Below, one piece after another: positions 47,032 through 56,372 of a DNA stretch of 64,000 nt (positions within the stretch are counted from its first letter, which is position 1; each line of letters opens with the position of its first letter). The DNA comes from SKVR01 sp037441525 (GTDB lineage Bacteria > Bacteroidota > Bacteroidia > Bacteroidales > UBA7960). The translations under genes were made by a program, and so were the position numbers. Below the pieces are notes generated by a model. The model was not told the origin of the DNA and did not search any database. It saw nothing but the letters and a program-made list of their open reading frames with translations. The DNA lies in assembly GCA_037441525.1 (NCBI GenBank), contig JBBISA010000001.1, positions 271,711 to 335,710 of the forward strand, given 5' to 3'.

Positions 47032-48228
47032 ATGCAAATAACGAAAATAATACTCCGCTCAGGGAAGGATGACGCCATCCGAAGGTACCATCCCTGGGTA
47101 TTCAGCGGCGCTATTAAAAAGACTCAGGGTCCGGTTTACGATGGTGCCCTGGTGGAAGTTTTCTCCAACAATGATGAGTTTCTTGGAACAGGCCTCTATC
47201 AGGAATCTTCCATAGCCGTAAGAATAATGGCATTTGCACCCGAAAGGCCTCAGGCATTAAATGAAGAGTTCTGGCACAAAAAACTCTTTCAGGCATTGCA
47301 ACTTCGCCAAAGCATCGGACTTCAGGCTTACAATTACACGAATGTTTACAGGCTGGTACATGGCGAAGGTGATCATTTGCCGGGTTTAATCATTGATCAT
47401 TACAACGGAAATCTGGTTGTGCAGGCCCATGCACTCGGCATACACAACTTCCGCAATCTTATTGCCAGTGGCCTGAGAGCCCTTTATGGCGATGCCCTTA
47501 AAAGCATATATTACAAAAGCCGCGATACTTTGCCAGGTGATTTTTCAAAGCAAAATGACACCGAAGGGTTCTTGTTTGGCAATAACAAAAAAGAGATTGT
47601 AGTTGAATATGGCAACCAATTTGAAATTGATTTTATTAATGGTCAAAAAACAGGCTTTTTTATCGACCAAAGAGAAAACAGGAAGTTGTTGGCCGATTTT
47701 GTCAAAGGAAAAAGAGTGCTCAACACATTTTGTTATTCTGGTGGCTTCTCGGTATATGCTCTCCGGGCGGGGGCTTCAATGGTCGAATCCTTAGATAGTT
47801 CAAAAAAAGCAATAGAGTTAACATTGCGCAATGTAGCCCTAAACTTCCCTGATGGCGCCAAACACAACGTTATTGTAGCCGATGCCGTGCAATACATAAG
47901 AGAAAATACTGACCAGCGTGATGTTATAATTCTCGACCCCCCGGCATTTGCCAAGCATAGCAATGTGCGCCATAATGCGGTTCAGGGGTATAAGAGGCTC
48001 AACGCCGAAGCCATAGCACGGATTGCCCCTGGCGGATTCCTGTTTACTTTCAGCTGTTCGCAGGTAGTTAATATGCAGCTGTTTAAGGCAACCGTTGTTG
48101 CTGCTGCCATACAAGCCGGAAGGCAGGTAAGGATACTTCACCAAATGTCGCAACCAGCCGATCATCCAGTCAACGCTTTCCATCCTGAAGGTGAATATCT
48201 GAAAGGGTTGGTGCTTTATGTTGAATAA
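47032..48228 (+). CDS. rlmI: Class I SAM-dependent 23S rRNA methyltransferase (RlmI-like)
   Basis: 398 residues, the length of RlmI/RlmK-type enzymes that make m5C in 23S rRNA. An N-terminal PUA RNA-binding domain (IRRYHPWVFSGAIKK ... GALVEVFSNND) is followed by an EEHEE linker domain and a Rossmann methyltransferase: NTFCYSGGFSVYALRAGA (SAM loop), DAVQYIR, the catalytic-loop DPPAFAKHS, and SCSQVV, where the Cys fits the m5C mechanism. The exact target base is inferred only from family membership. MATE exporter follows 36 bases later. Confidence 0.88.
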   Translation: MQITKIILRSGKDDAIRRYHPWVFSGAIKKTQGPVYDGALVEVFSNNDEFLGTGLYQESSIAVRIMAFAPERPQALNEEFWHKKLFQALQLRQSIGLQAYNYTNVYRLVHGEGDHLPGLIIDHYNGNLVVQAHALGIHNFRNLIASGLRALYGDALKSIYYKSRDTLPGDFSKQNDTEGFLFGNNKKEIVVEYGNQFEIDFINGQKTGFFIDQRENRKLLADFVKGKRVLNTFCYSGGFSVYALRAGASMVESLDSSKKAIELTLRNVALNFPDGAKHNVIVADAVQYIRENTDQRDVIILDPPAFAKHSNVRHNAVQGYKRLNAEAIARIAPGGFLFTFSCSQVVNMQLFKATVVAAAIQAGRQVRILHQMSQPADHPVNAFHPEGEYLKGLVLYVE

Positions 48229-48264
48229 TCTTTTATAACTTTTATCAAAATAATCCTGCAACCA

Positions 48265-49587
48265 ATGTATACCTACCGGGATATCTGGAAAATTTCATAC
48301 CCGATTATAATAGGGCTCGTGGCCCAGAACATTATGTATGTAATCGATACCGCTTTTTTGGGTCGTGTATCGGAGGTAACTTTGGGTGCCGCTGCCATAG
48401 GTGGTGTTTTTTACCTGTGTGTGGTAATGCTGGGAACCGGTTTTGCCATAGGTGCACAAATAATGATTGGCCGACGCAATGGTGAAAGAAATTTTCACGC
48501 CATCGGCCAGGTTTTCGACCACACAATGCTTTTTTTGGGCTTGCTGGCAATAGTATTGGCAACCATTTTACATTTTCTGGCTCCCATTATTTTACAAATG
48601 TTCATTTCTTCGCAGGCTGTCTATCACGAAAGTCTGGCGTTTATTGGTTACAGAAAGTTTGGATTTTTATTTGGATTTTGGGTTTTGGGTTTCAATTCAC
48701 TCTATGTTGGCAAAACCCAAACAAAAGTGCTAACCCTGAGCACTTTTGTTATGGCAACAGCCAATATTATACTTGACTATGGATTGATTTTCGGCAACCT
48801 TGGACTGCCACAGATGGGTATTGCAGGTGCCGCCCTTGCTACAAATATTGCCGAATTCCTTTCGTTCTGCTTTTATTTAATCTGGACTTTCGGCCGTGGA
48901 GGTCATAAACCTTATAAACTTTTTACATTGCGAAAACCCGACTGGGCATTGTTCTCCTCTTTGTTAAACCTGTCGGTGCCCGTAATGTTCCAGTACTTCC
49001 TGTCATTCTCAGCCTGGTTTGTATTTTTCCTGGTTATTGAACAAATTGGCGAAATGGCACTGGCTGCATCTAATATAACCCGCAGTGTTTACATGGTATT
49101 CATGATACCGGTTTGGGGGCTCAGCGCTTCGGTAAATACCCTGGTAAGCAATACAATTGGAAGAAATGAGCACGAAAGGGTTATTCCGCTTATAAAACGG
49201 GTCTTTTTTATTGGGGCCTCCATCAGTATTGTAATTGTACAGAGCATGTTGTTTTTTCCGGAATACATTATTTCAATTTACACCAATAACCCCGAACTTA
49301 TTGCCGCTACTGTACCATTTCTAAGAGTGATTAGTGTGGCTCTGGTTGCATTTTCTTTTGGAATAATTATTTTTAACGGTCTTTCGGGTACAGGAAAAAC
49401 TATGCTGGCTCTAAAAATTGAAGTTGTGTCAATCATACTTTATCTTACCTTTTCCCTGTTCATTGCAAAATATTTCAAAGCTCCCGCCCATATAGTCTGG
49501 ACGGTTGAAATCCTTTATTTCACAATCATGGGAATTGGGGCTTATATGGCTCTTAAGTTTAGCAACTGGCGCGAAACCAAACTCTAA
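48265..49587 (+). CDS. MATE family multidrug efflux transporter
   Basis: 440 residues with 12 predicted membrane helices, in the usual 6+6 arrangement of the MATE family. Sequence features are ISYPIIIGLVAQNIMYVIDTAFLGRVSE at the N-terminus (split here as SYPIIIGLVAQ and DTAFLG), MPQMGIAGAALATNIAEFLS-type repeats in helix 6, and VMFQYFLSFSAWFVFFLVIEQIGE at the start of the second bundle. It likely exports cationic compounds coupled to Na+ or H+. Substrate is unknown. It is the last gene of a plus-strand run before a convergent leucine-rich-repeat gene 14 bases away. Confidence 0.9.
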   Translation: MYTYRDIWKISYPIIIGLVAQNIMYVIDTAFLGRVSEVTLGAAAIGGVFYLCVVMLGTGFAIGAQIMIGRRNGERNFHAIGQVFDHTMLFLGLLAIVLATILHFLAPIILQMFISSQAVYHESLAFIGYRKFGFLFGFWVLGFNSLYVGKTQTKVLTLSTFVMATANIILDYGLIFGNLGLPQMGIAGAALATNIAEFLSFCFYLIWTFGRGGHKPYKLFTLRKPDWALFSSLLNLSVPVMFQYFLSFSAWFVFFLVIEQIGEMALAASNITRSVYMVFMIPVWGLSASVNTLVSNTIGRNEHERVIPLIKRVFFIGASISIVIVQSMLFFPEYIISIYTNNPELIAATVPFLRVISVALVAFSFGIIIFNGLSGTGKTMLALKIEVVSIILYLTFSLFIAKYFKAPAHIVWTVEILYFTIMGIGAYMALKFSNWRETKL

Positions 49588-49601
49588 TCAGGTTTGGAAG
49601 G

Positions 49602-50843
49602 TTAGTGAATCTCAACATCAATATTTTTTAGCAATTTACAAATTTCATCCTTGTTGGAAACATTGCCAGGGATGGTTAATTGCTTTAATCGTCGCATCTT
49701 ATCCAGTCCGCTAATAGGTTGATAAATTGGGTTACCACCAAGGTAAATGCCCATCAGACCTGAACTTTCAGGATTTGAAATTTCGAACTTATTCAGATTA
49801 TTCTCAGTAAGGCCCAGAAATGCCAGATTCCTTAGACCAAAAACTTCTTCGGGCAATTTGCTAACCTCATTCGCTCCCATATACAACTCTTTTAAATAGA
49901 TTAGATTGCTAATAGAGGGAGGGATGCTGGTTATTCTGTTGAACCTTAAATTAACATGCTGCAGAAATTTTATGTCGCAAAGTGCCTCCGGAAATACCTG
50001 AAGATTATTTTCCGAAATATCAACATATTCAAGTCCTTCTAATAATGAAAAACATTCTGGTATATGTGTCAGCTTGTTTGCTCTTATAATAAGGCTTCGT
50101 AACCCTGGTAGTTGGCAAAAACCTTCATCAATAAATTCTATTTCATTATTGTGAACATCGAGTTTGGTGAGAAACGGAATCATTCCGAATGTTTCATCCA
50201 AAACTTTAATTTTATTCCAACTAATATCTATTTCTCTCAATGATTTGATAATACCTAAGTTTGCCGGTACTTCAGTAAATTTGTTTTCTTTAAGGGAAAT
50301 TTTTTGCAAAAGGGGAAGTTTCCCAATCTGAAAGGGGAGTTTATTTAAGTGATTCCAGTCGAGAATTAATTCTGAGAGCGACTCCATATTTCCAATAGAA
50401 TCAGGAAGATGGCATAAACGATTGTATTGAATATCTAATTTAACAAGGTTGATTAATTTGCCAATCTCTTCGGGCAAGGTCTTTAAACAGTTCCACCCCA
50501 AAGAAAGATCCTTCAATTCTTTATAACTTCCAATATATGCTGGCAGTCTGTCTATTTTGTTATCTTTAATATCAATCGATTCGACAGATCTCAGGTTGCG
50601 TAAAACCTCTGGAAATTCAAGAAAACGATTTTGAGAAACAGAAATTGATCTGAGTTTGGTTAATGAAGCAATTTCATTGGGTAGTGTACTCAATTTATTC
50701 TTGCTAAGCTTAAGTTCTTTTAGATTCACGAATTCGCCAATCCGTGGCGAAAGTTCATCAAAACCCTGATCGCTTAAATCGAGTCGGGTTATTAATGATG
50801 GGTTGCGCAAACCTTCTTTTAGAGAGTAACAAACCTGGTTCAA
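49602..50843 (-). CDS. Intracellular leucine-rich-repeat protein
   Basis: 413 residues, almost entirely leucine-rich repeats of 23 residues: about 16-17 units of the form LxxLxLxxNxLxxLPxxIxxLxx from residue ~17 to the C-terminus. No signal peptide, membrane segment, T9SS sorting tail or catalytic domain is present, so it is probably cytosolic and works by binding another protein. The 5' part (MNQVCYSLKEGLRNPS) forms a short cap. The LPxxI spacing is that of the plant intracellular Ras-group-like type rather than the internalin type. The function is unknown. Confidence 0.9.
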   Translation of the reverse strand: MNQVCYSLKEGLRNPSLITRLDLSDQGFDELSPRIGEFVNLKELKLSKNKLSTLPNEIASLTKLRSISVSQNRFLEFPEVLRNLRSVESIDIKDNKIDRLPAYIGSYKELKDLSLGWNCLKTLPEEIGKLINLVKLDIQYNRLCHLPDSIGNMESLSELILDWNHLNKLPFQIGKLPLLQKISLKENKFTEVPANLGIIKSLREIDISWNKIKVLDETFGMIPFLTKLDVHNNEIEFIDEGFCQLPGLRSLIIRANKLTHIPECFSLLEGLEYVDISENNLQVFPEALCDIKFLQHVNLRFNRITSIPPSISNLIYLKELYMGANEVSKLPEEVFGLRNLAFLGLTENNLNKFEISNPESSGLMGIYLGGNPIYQPISGLDKMRRLKQLTIPGNVSNKDEICKLLKNIDVEIH

Positions 50844-50875
50844 GAATAGGGTGGCATTTAGTTTTCACAATGCGG

Positions 50876-50883
50876 CGAAATTA
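50876..50883 (-). promoter_or_regulatory. Possible promoter of the LRR gene, variant -7 box
   Basis: On the minus strand this reads TAATTTCG (TAnnTTCG), 33 bases upstream of the LRR start. The same variant is seen at other genes here. Confidence 0.35.
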
Positions 50884-50950
50884 CAATATTTATTGACTTT
50901 TAGAATTTTTTTTTATTAGGATGTAAACAATAAATATGTAAAAAATTACG

Positions 50951-50958
50951 TAGGTTTG
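50951..50958 (+). promoter_or_regulatory. Promoter of the GH3-beta-lactamase gene, -7 box
   Basis: TAGGTTTG (50951-50958) matches TAnnTTTG, 86 bases before the preferred start at 51044. No TTTG at the standard spacing. Confidence 0.4.
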
Positions 50959-51043
50959 CAATATCCACAGATTCTTCAGCAATCGTATGTTTCTGTATAT
51001 CGAAAGCAACCTAATAACAAAGTTCCCCAATACTTTCAATAAA

Positions 51044-54000
51044 ATGAATATTCGCATAATTAAGCCAAAATATTTTCTCTTCCTTCTCGTATTTCTACCG
51101 GTATTTATATTACCATCCGGGAATTCTGATTCCACTTACTATCAACAACAAACTAATCAACAGTTTTCTTCCACATTTTCAACCCCATGGGTCGATTCAG
51201 TATTTAATTCTCTAACCATAGAGCAACGAATAGCACAGCTTCTTATGATTGAAGTTAGCTCTAACCAAAACCGCACTTACTACAATCGCATCGAAAGAAT
51301 TATTTCGACCTACAATGTAGGAGGACTTATTTTTTTCAAAGGAGGCCCTGCCAGCCAACTAAGCATTACAAACCATTGGCAAAGACAGGCGCAAACACCC
51401 ATGCTTATTGCCATGGATGCCGAATGGGGTTTGGCCATGCGACTCGATAGTACTATTAGTTTTCCCCGGCAAATTACCCTTGGGGCTGTTTCAACTGATC
51501 AGCTAATTTATGAACTGGGGCTCGAAATGGGAAGGCAAGCAAGAAGAATGGGGGTTCAAATTACTTTTTCGCCTGTGGTTGATGTAAACTCAAACCCTTC
51601 CAATCCGGTAATAAATTCAAGGTCCTTTGGCGAATGTCGTTTCAACGTAACTCGCAAGGGAATGGCTCTGATGCACGGAATACAGGATGCTGGAGTAATT
51701 GCCACTGCAAAACACTTTCCCGGGCATGGCGATACCGATGTTGATTCGCACCATGCCTTGCCACTCATCAATCATCCATTTAGGACCCTCGATTCTGTTC
51801 ATCTTTTCCCCTTCAGGCATCTGATTGACAAAGGACTAAAAGCCGTAATGGTAGCCCATCTTGATGTACCAGCCCTAGGCCCTGCCCAAAACCGGCCTTC
51901 AAGTCTTTCGCGAGAAGTTGTTACCGATTTGCTCCAAAACCAGATGAATTTTAAGGGGTTGATAATCACCGATGCCCTTAATATGAAAGGGGTTACAGGT
52001 AGTTATAAGTCGGGGGAAGTGGAAGTAATGGCATTGATGGCAGGAAACGACATCCTGCTGATGCCCGAAAGCGTGCCACAAGCCATCAATGCAATTAAAA
52101 AGGCTATTGATACGGGTTTGATAGAAGAAGACTATCTGAATCAAAAATGCCGGAAAATTTTATGGTACAAAGAGCAGGCCGGTCTGAACAATTATCGTAC
52201 TTTAACCCTGAACAACCTTATCAACGATTTAAATTCACCACGAGTGCAACAAATAAACCGCCGGTTGGCCGAAGCAGCCATTACCATTGTGCGCAACGAA
52301 GCAGACCTGTTACCACTACGACGCCTCGATACCCTCAATATTGCTGCCCTTACCATAGGTTCAACAGAAGAAAATCCTTTTCAGGCTATGCTGGCCAACT
52401 ATGCTCCAATAAAGATGTTGAGCCTTCCAAAAAATTTTTCGCCACAACAAGCCCGAAACATTACCGAACAGTTGCTGAAACACAACCTGGTAATTATTTC
52501 CATTCAAAACAACAGTATGTTTCCTGGCCGAAATTATGGTATAAGTCAGCAGGTGATGGATTTTGTGAACAGTATTTCGGCCACAAACAATGTAGTGCTC
52601 AATGTATTTGCCAATCCATACAGTTTAAGTGCTTTTGGCAGGAACTTATTAAAAGCTCGATCTATAATGATATCTTATCAGGATGGACGGGATTTCGAAG
52701 AAGCATCGGCCCAGGTTATCTTTGGTGCTGTGGCAGCACGTGGTAAATTGCCGGTATCGGTTCTTCCCTTTTACTCCATCTACGCAGGAATAAATACCCA
52801 GGGTAGACTAAGAATAGAATTTGGCGATGCCGGATTTTCAGGTCTTTTACCGGTATCATTGGCACAGATCGATTCTATTGTAATGGCAGGTATACGAGCG
52901 GGAGCTTTCCCTGGCTGTCAGGTGGCTGTAATCAAAGATGGATCAATGATTTATAACCGGTCATTTGGATTTCATTCCTGGGATAATAAAGAACGGGTAA
53001 AAAATTCTGATATTTACGACCTTGCGTCTATTACCAAAATTGTGGCAACAACCAGTGCTATAATGAAACTTTATGATGAAGGCATGGTTGATATTGATAA
53101 ACCCCTAGGACAATATATGCCATTTCTTGCGGGCTCGAATAAGGAAAACCTGATTATCAGAGAAATAATGGCTCACCAGGCTCAACTCAGGTCATGGTTA
53201 CCTTTCCATCTCAGTACGTTGGTAGATGGAAAGCCCGGAAGCAATTATTATAGCACCTCTCCTACCGATGAATTCAATCTTGCAGTTGCTCAGAACCTAT
53301 ATGCCAGAAGCAGTCAGCGCGATTCTGTGCTTTGGGCAATCCGAAATTCTGAGCTCCTTGCACGAAAACGCTACAATTATTCTGACCTTGGATTTATTCT
53401 TCTTGCCGAGATGGTTGCCAATTTGAAAAAAAAAGCTTACGACGAATATCTGGACGAAAACTTCTTTCTTCCTTTGGGTTTACAAACCATGGGATTCAAT
53501 CCCCGTAAAAGATTTCCGCTGGATCGGCTTATACCCACCGAAAACGATACAATTTTCAGAAGGCAGTTAATTCACGGCTTTGTACACGATCCGGCAGCGG
53601 CTCTTATGGGAGGTGTCGCCGGTCACGCAGGGCTTTTTTCCAATGCTTCCGATCTTGCAGTATTTATGCAAATGTTCCTGAATGGGGGAAGTTATGGAGG
53701 CGTTGATTATCTTAAGCCTGAAACCATTAAAGAATTTACTGCAACTCAGTTTGCAGGTTTTCAGAACCGTCGGGCTCTGGGTTTTGATAAACCTACTCTT
53801 TCGCGCGCCGACAACAATAATCCCGCCTGCGAAAGTGCATCGTTTATGAGTTATGGCCATACTGGTTTTACCGGCACCTACGCATGGGCAGACCCACGGG
53901 AAGACCTGGTATATGTATTTTTATCCAACAGGGTACATCCAAGTGACGCGAACCGTAAAATTACAGATATGAAAATAAGACTAAGAGTTCATCAAGCTAT

Positions 54001-54049
54001 TTATGATGCTATTTATGCTCAACGTTTGGCAAGCAACCGATTGAAATAG
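51044..54049 (+). CDS. Fusion of GH3 (NagZ-like) glycosidase and serine beta-lactamase-type hydrolase
   Basis: 1001 residues from the ATG at 51044, which begins a normal signal peptide (MNIRIIKPKYFLFLLVFLPV); an upstream ATG at 50987 would add 19 residues before it. Residues ~55-370 are a GH3 catalytic domain with AKHFPGHGDTDVDSHHALP (the His-Asp acid/base of NagZ-type enzymes) and the nucleophile Asp in IITDALNMKG. A GH3 C-terminal domain follows (~380-590). Residues ~610-1000 are a class C beta-lactamase/DD-peptidase domain with SITK (catalytic Ser and Lys), YSD and HTG. It probably trims peptidoglycan in the periplasm, joining N-acetylglucosaminidase and peptide/ester hydrolysis in one enzyme (inference). 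Such fusions are known in Bacteroidota. Confidence 0.9.
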   Translation: MNIRIIKPKYFLFLLVFLPVFILPSGNSDSTYYQQQTNQQFSSTFSTPWVDSVFNSLTIEQRIAQLLMIEVSSNQNRTYYNRIERIISTYNVGGLIFFKGGPASQLSITNHWQRQAQTPMLIAMDAEWGLAMRLDSTISFPRQITLGAVSTDQLIYELGLEMGRQARRMGVQITFSPVVDVNSNPSNPVINSRSFGECRFNVTRKGMALMHGIQDAGVIATAKHFPGHGDTDVDSHHALPLINHPFRTLDSVHLFPFRHLIDKGLKAVMVAHLDVPALGPAQNRPSSLSREVVTDLLQNQMNFKGLIITDALNMKGVTGSYKSGEVEVMALMAGNDILLMPESVPQAINAIKKAIDTGLIEEDYLNQKCRKILWYKEQAGLNNYRTLTLNNLINDLNSPRVQQINRRLAEAAITIVRNEADLLPLRRLDTLNIAALTIGSTEENPFQAMLANYAPIKMLSLPKNFSPQQARNITEQLLKHNLVIISIQNNSMFPGRNYGISQQVMDFVNSISATNNVVLNVFANPYSLSAFGRNLLKARSIMISYQDGRDFEEASAQVIFGAVAARGKLPVSVLPFYSIYAGINTQGRLRIEFGDAGFSGLLPVSLAQIDSIVMAGIRAGAFPGCQVAVIKDGSMIYNRSFGFHSWDNKERVKNSDIYDLASITKIVATTSAIMKLYDEGMVDIDKPLGQYMPFLAGSNKENLIIREIMAHQAQLRSWLPFHLSTLVDGKPGSNYYSTSPTDEFNLAVAQNLYARSSQRDSVLWAIRNSELLARKRYNYSDLGFILLAEMVANLKKKAYDEYLDENFFLPLGLQTMGFNPRKRFPLDRLIPTENDTIFRRQLIHGFVHDPAAALMGGVAGHAGLFSNASDLAVFMQMFLNGGSYGGVDYLKPETIKEFTATQFAGFQNRRALGFDKPTLSRADNNNPACESASFMSYGHTGFTGTYAWADPREDLVYVFLSNRVHPSDANRKITDMKIRLRVHQAIYDAIYAQRLASNRLK

Positions 54050-54113
54050 AGAATATTAATCCTGCATTAGTTATTAGAAATGTAGTAAACGAATGACTTG
54101 GCGGGTTATATTC

Positions 54114-54154
54114 GAAAAGCCCTGAAGTTTGTTTAAAAACCTTCAGGGCTTTTC
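54114..54154. terminator. Bidirectional terminator between GH3 fusion and M3 peptidase
   Basis: GAAAAGCCCTGAAG (54114-54127) pairs perfectly with CTTCAGGGCTTTTC (54141-54154) across a 13-base loop, between two convergent genes. Confidence 0.8.
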
Positions 54155-54173
54155 TGTTGATAAACCAAACAGG

Positions 54174-56279
54174 TTATTTAAGGCCGCTTTGCCTTAAGAA
54201 AGGTTCGATAGTTGGTGCTTGTCCACGGAAACGGATGTATGCATCCATCCCCTCATATAAGGCATTATTGGCAAGAACATATTTACGGAACGATTCGGCC
54301 AGTTCCTGGTTAAATAAATCACCCGAATCTTTAAAGGCATAAAATGCATCAGCATCCAGTACCCCTGCCCAGCGATAAACATAATAACCTGCAGCATATC
54401 CGCCACCGAAAATATGGCCAAAGTTAGGAGTACGATATCTTGGGAAAATCTCATCAATAAGACCAATACGCTTCATACTGGTAGTTTCAAAGGCATTTAC
54501 GTCGGTAATTTCGGTCACTGTTGAAGTGTGCCAATCCATATCAAGAATAGCTGCTGCCAGATATTCAGTATTGATAAACCCCTGGTTGAAATGCTCACTG
54601 TTTTGAAGTTTGGCAATGAGTTCATCGGGAATTGCTTCGCCGGTTTTATAATGAAACGCATATTCTTTTAGCAGTTCTTTCTCGCCAGCCCAGTTTTCAA
54701 GAATTTGAGAAGGGAGCTCCACAAAATCGCGCGGAACGCTGCGGCTTGTGCGGCGATAACGCCCTTTGGCAAAAAAATTATGAACGGCATGCCCAAACTC
54801 ATGAAAATAGGTACTGGTTTCATCCCAGCTGAGCAAAGCAGGAGTATCGCCCGCCGGACGGGTAAAATTCATAACAATGGTAACGATTGGGGCAACCCAT
54901 TGTCCTTTTTCATCATAGTATCCACCTCGATAGGTACCACACCATGCACCACTCCTTTTTCCAGGGCGCGGATGCGGGTCGATATATAACAATGAAAGAT
55001 GGCTGCCATCACGATCAAATACTTCATAAGCCTCTACTTCGGGATGATAAACCGGAACATCAGGACGGGCCTTGAAGGTTAAACCCCATAACTTATTGGC
55101 AAGCAAAAAATTGCCTTTCTTGACATTCTCTATTGAAAAATAGGGTTTCACCTCATCATCATTCAGTTCGTACTGTTGCTGACGGATTTTTTCGGCATAA
55201 TACCACCAATCCCAGGCCTTGAGCTTAAAATTACCTCCCTCACGGTTGATGATCTTTTGCATCTCAGCTCGTTCTGATTTGGCGCGTGCAATGGCCGGTT
55301 CCCACACACGGTATAGAAAATCATAAACATTGCCAGTATTTTCGGCCATCTGAATGGATGTGAAATATTCGGCATAATTACTATAGCCCATCATTTCGGC
55401 CATTCTCTGGCGCAGTATCATTAAATCTCTGAAAAGCTCCTTGTTATCGTTTTCATTATTATTGTCTCCTCTGTTTACGTATCCAAGCAGCATCTTTTCT
55501 CTGAAATCTCTGCGCTCTGAAAACTGAAGAATGGGTACCCGGCTGGGCTGAGCGGTTGTAAAAACCCATTTACCTTCCATGTTTAGTCGTTTGGCTTCTT
55601 CTGCCGCAACTCCTATGGCATTGGCGGGCAGCCCGGCAAGATCTTCTTCTTTTTCAATAATCAGTTTGAAGCCATTATTTTCAGCCAACAGATTATTGTT
55701 GAGTTCAAGAGAAATCATCGACATTCTCTCATTAATCTTTTTAAGTTCTTCTCTCTGTTCAAGAGGCAAGGCAGCTCCTGCTCTTTCAAAGTCCTGATAA
55801 AGTTTGTTTACAAAATTCAATTGTTCAGCGTCGAGGCCAAGGTTTTCGCGATTGTTGTAAACAGTCTGAATTCTTTTAAACAGGTCTTCATTTAGTTGAA
55901 TAGAATTGTAATGTGCCGACAACATAGGGGTGGTTGTCTTGGCTATGTCCTGAAGGCCGGGAGTATTCTCAGCCCCACGGATACCACCAAATACTGCATT
56001 TACCCTGCGAAGAATCTCACCTGCAGAGTCATACGCTACAAAAGTATTTTCGAAGGTTGCTTTTTCCTGGTTGTTGATAATAGCATCAATCTCTTCTTTA
56101 TGAAGCCTTATACCCTCCTCAATGGCTGGTAAATAATGCTCTTCCTTTATTATGTCAAATGGGGGTGCACCAAATGGGGTATCCCATTTAACAAGAAATG
56201 GATTCTTTTCAGTTTTTTTATCACCACAGGCACTAAAAAACATGACAGTTGAAATTAGAATTAAAAACACTTTTTTCAT
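54174..56279 (-). CDS. M3 family metallopeptidase lipoprotein (Dcp-like)
   Basis: 701 residues. The N-terminus is a lipoprotein signal peptide (lipobox FSAC, Cys18 followed by GDKK), so the enzyme is probably tethered to the envelope. The remainder is a typical M3 zinc peptidase: the long helical N-domain and the catalytic segment YFHEFGHAVHNFF (HExxH), with the third ligand Glu expected ~25 residues later in ELPSQILENWAG. RYRTPNFGHIFGGGYAAGYYVYRWA near the end completes the substrate-binding groove (broken here for length: NFGHIF, GYAAGYY). It resembles peptidyl-dipeptidase Dcp, which removes C-terminal dipeptides. Start ATG at 56279. Confidence 0.93.
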   Translation of the reverse strand: MKKVFLILISTVMFFSACGDKKTEKNPFLVKWDTPFGAPPFDIIKEEHYLPAIEEGIRLHKEEIDAIINNQEKATFENTFVAYDSAGEILRRVNAVFGGIRGAENTPGLQDIAKTTTPMLSAHYNSIQLNEDLFKRIQTVYNNRENLGLDAEQLNFVNKLYQDFERAGAALPLEQREELKKINERMSMISLELNNNLLAENNGFKLIIEKEEDLAGLPANAIGVAAEEAKRLNMEGKWVFTTAQPSRVPILQFSERRDFREKMLLGYVNRGDNNNENDNKELFRDLMILRQRMAEMMGYSNYAEYFTSIQMAENTGNVYDFLYRVWEPAIARAKSERAEMQKIINREGGNFKLKAWDWWYYAEKIRQQQYELNDDEVKPYFSIENVKKGNFLLANKLWGLTFKARPDVPVYHPEVEAYEVFDRDGSHLSLLYIDPHPRPGKRSGAWCGTYRGGYYDEKGQWVAPIVTIVMNFTRPAGDTPALLSWDETSTYFHEFGHAVHNFFAKGRYRRTSRSVPRDFVELPSQILENWAGEKELLKEYAFHYKTGEAIPDELIAKLQNSEHFNQGFINTEYLAAAILDMDWHTSTVTEITDVNAFETTSMKRIGLIDEIFPRYRTPNFGHIFGGGYAAGYYVYRWAGVLDADAFYAFKDSGDLFNQELAESFRKYVLANNALYEGMDAYIRFRGQAPTIEPFLRQSGLK

Positions 56280-56372
56280 CTTTTGCTTATTTCAGTTAAA
56301 GATTGGATAGGATTAGGGATATTGCGTTATGATTTGAAATCGAATCCGTCAAAATTATCAAAAAAAATAATT

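Noticed and set aside
52147..52746. 199-residue plus-strand frame inside the GH3-beta-lactamase gene
   Set aside because: It lies in another frame of a clear coding gene, has no start context and its composition (many Gln, Ser, Tyr) is that of a shadow frame.
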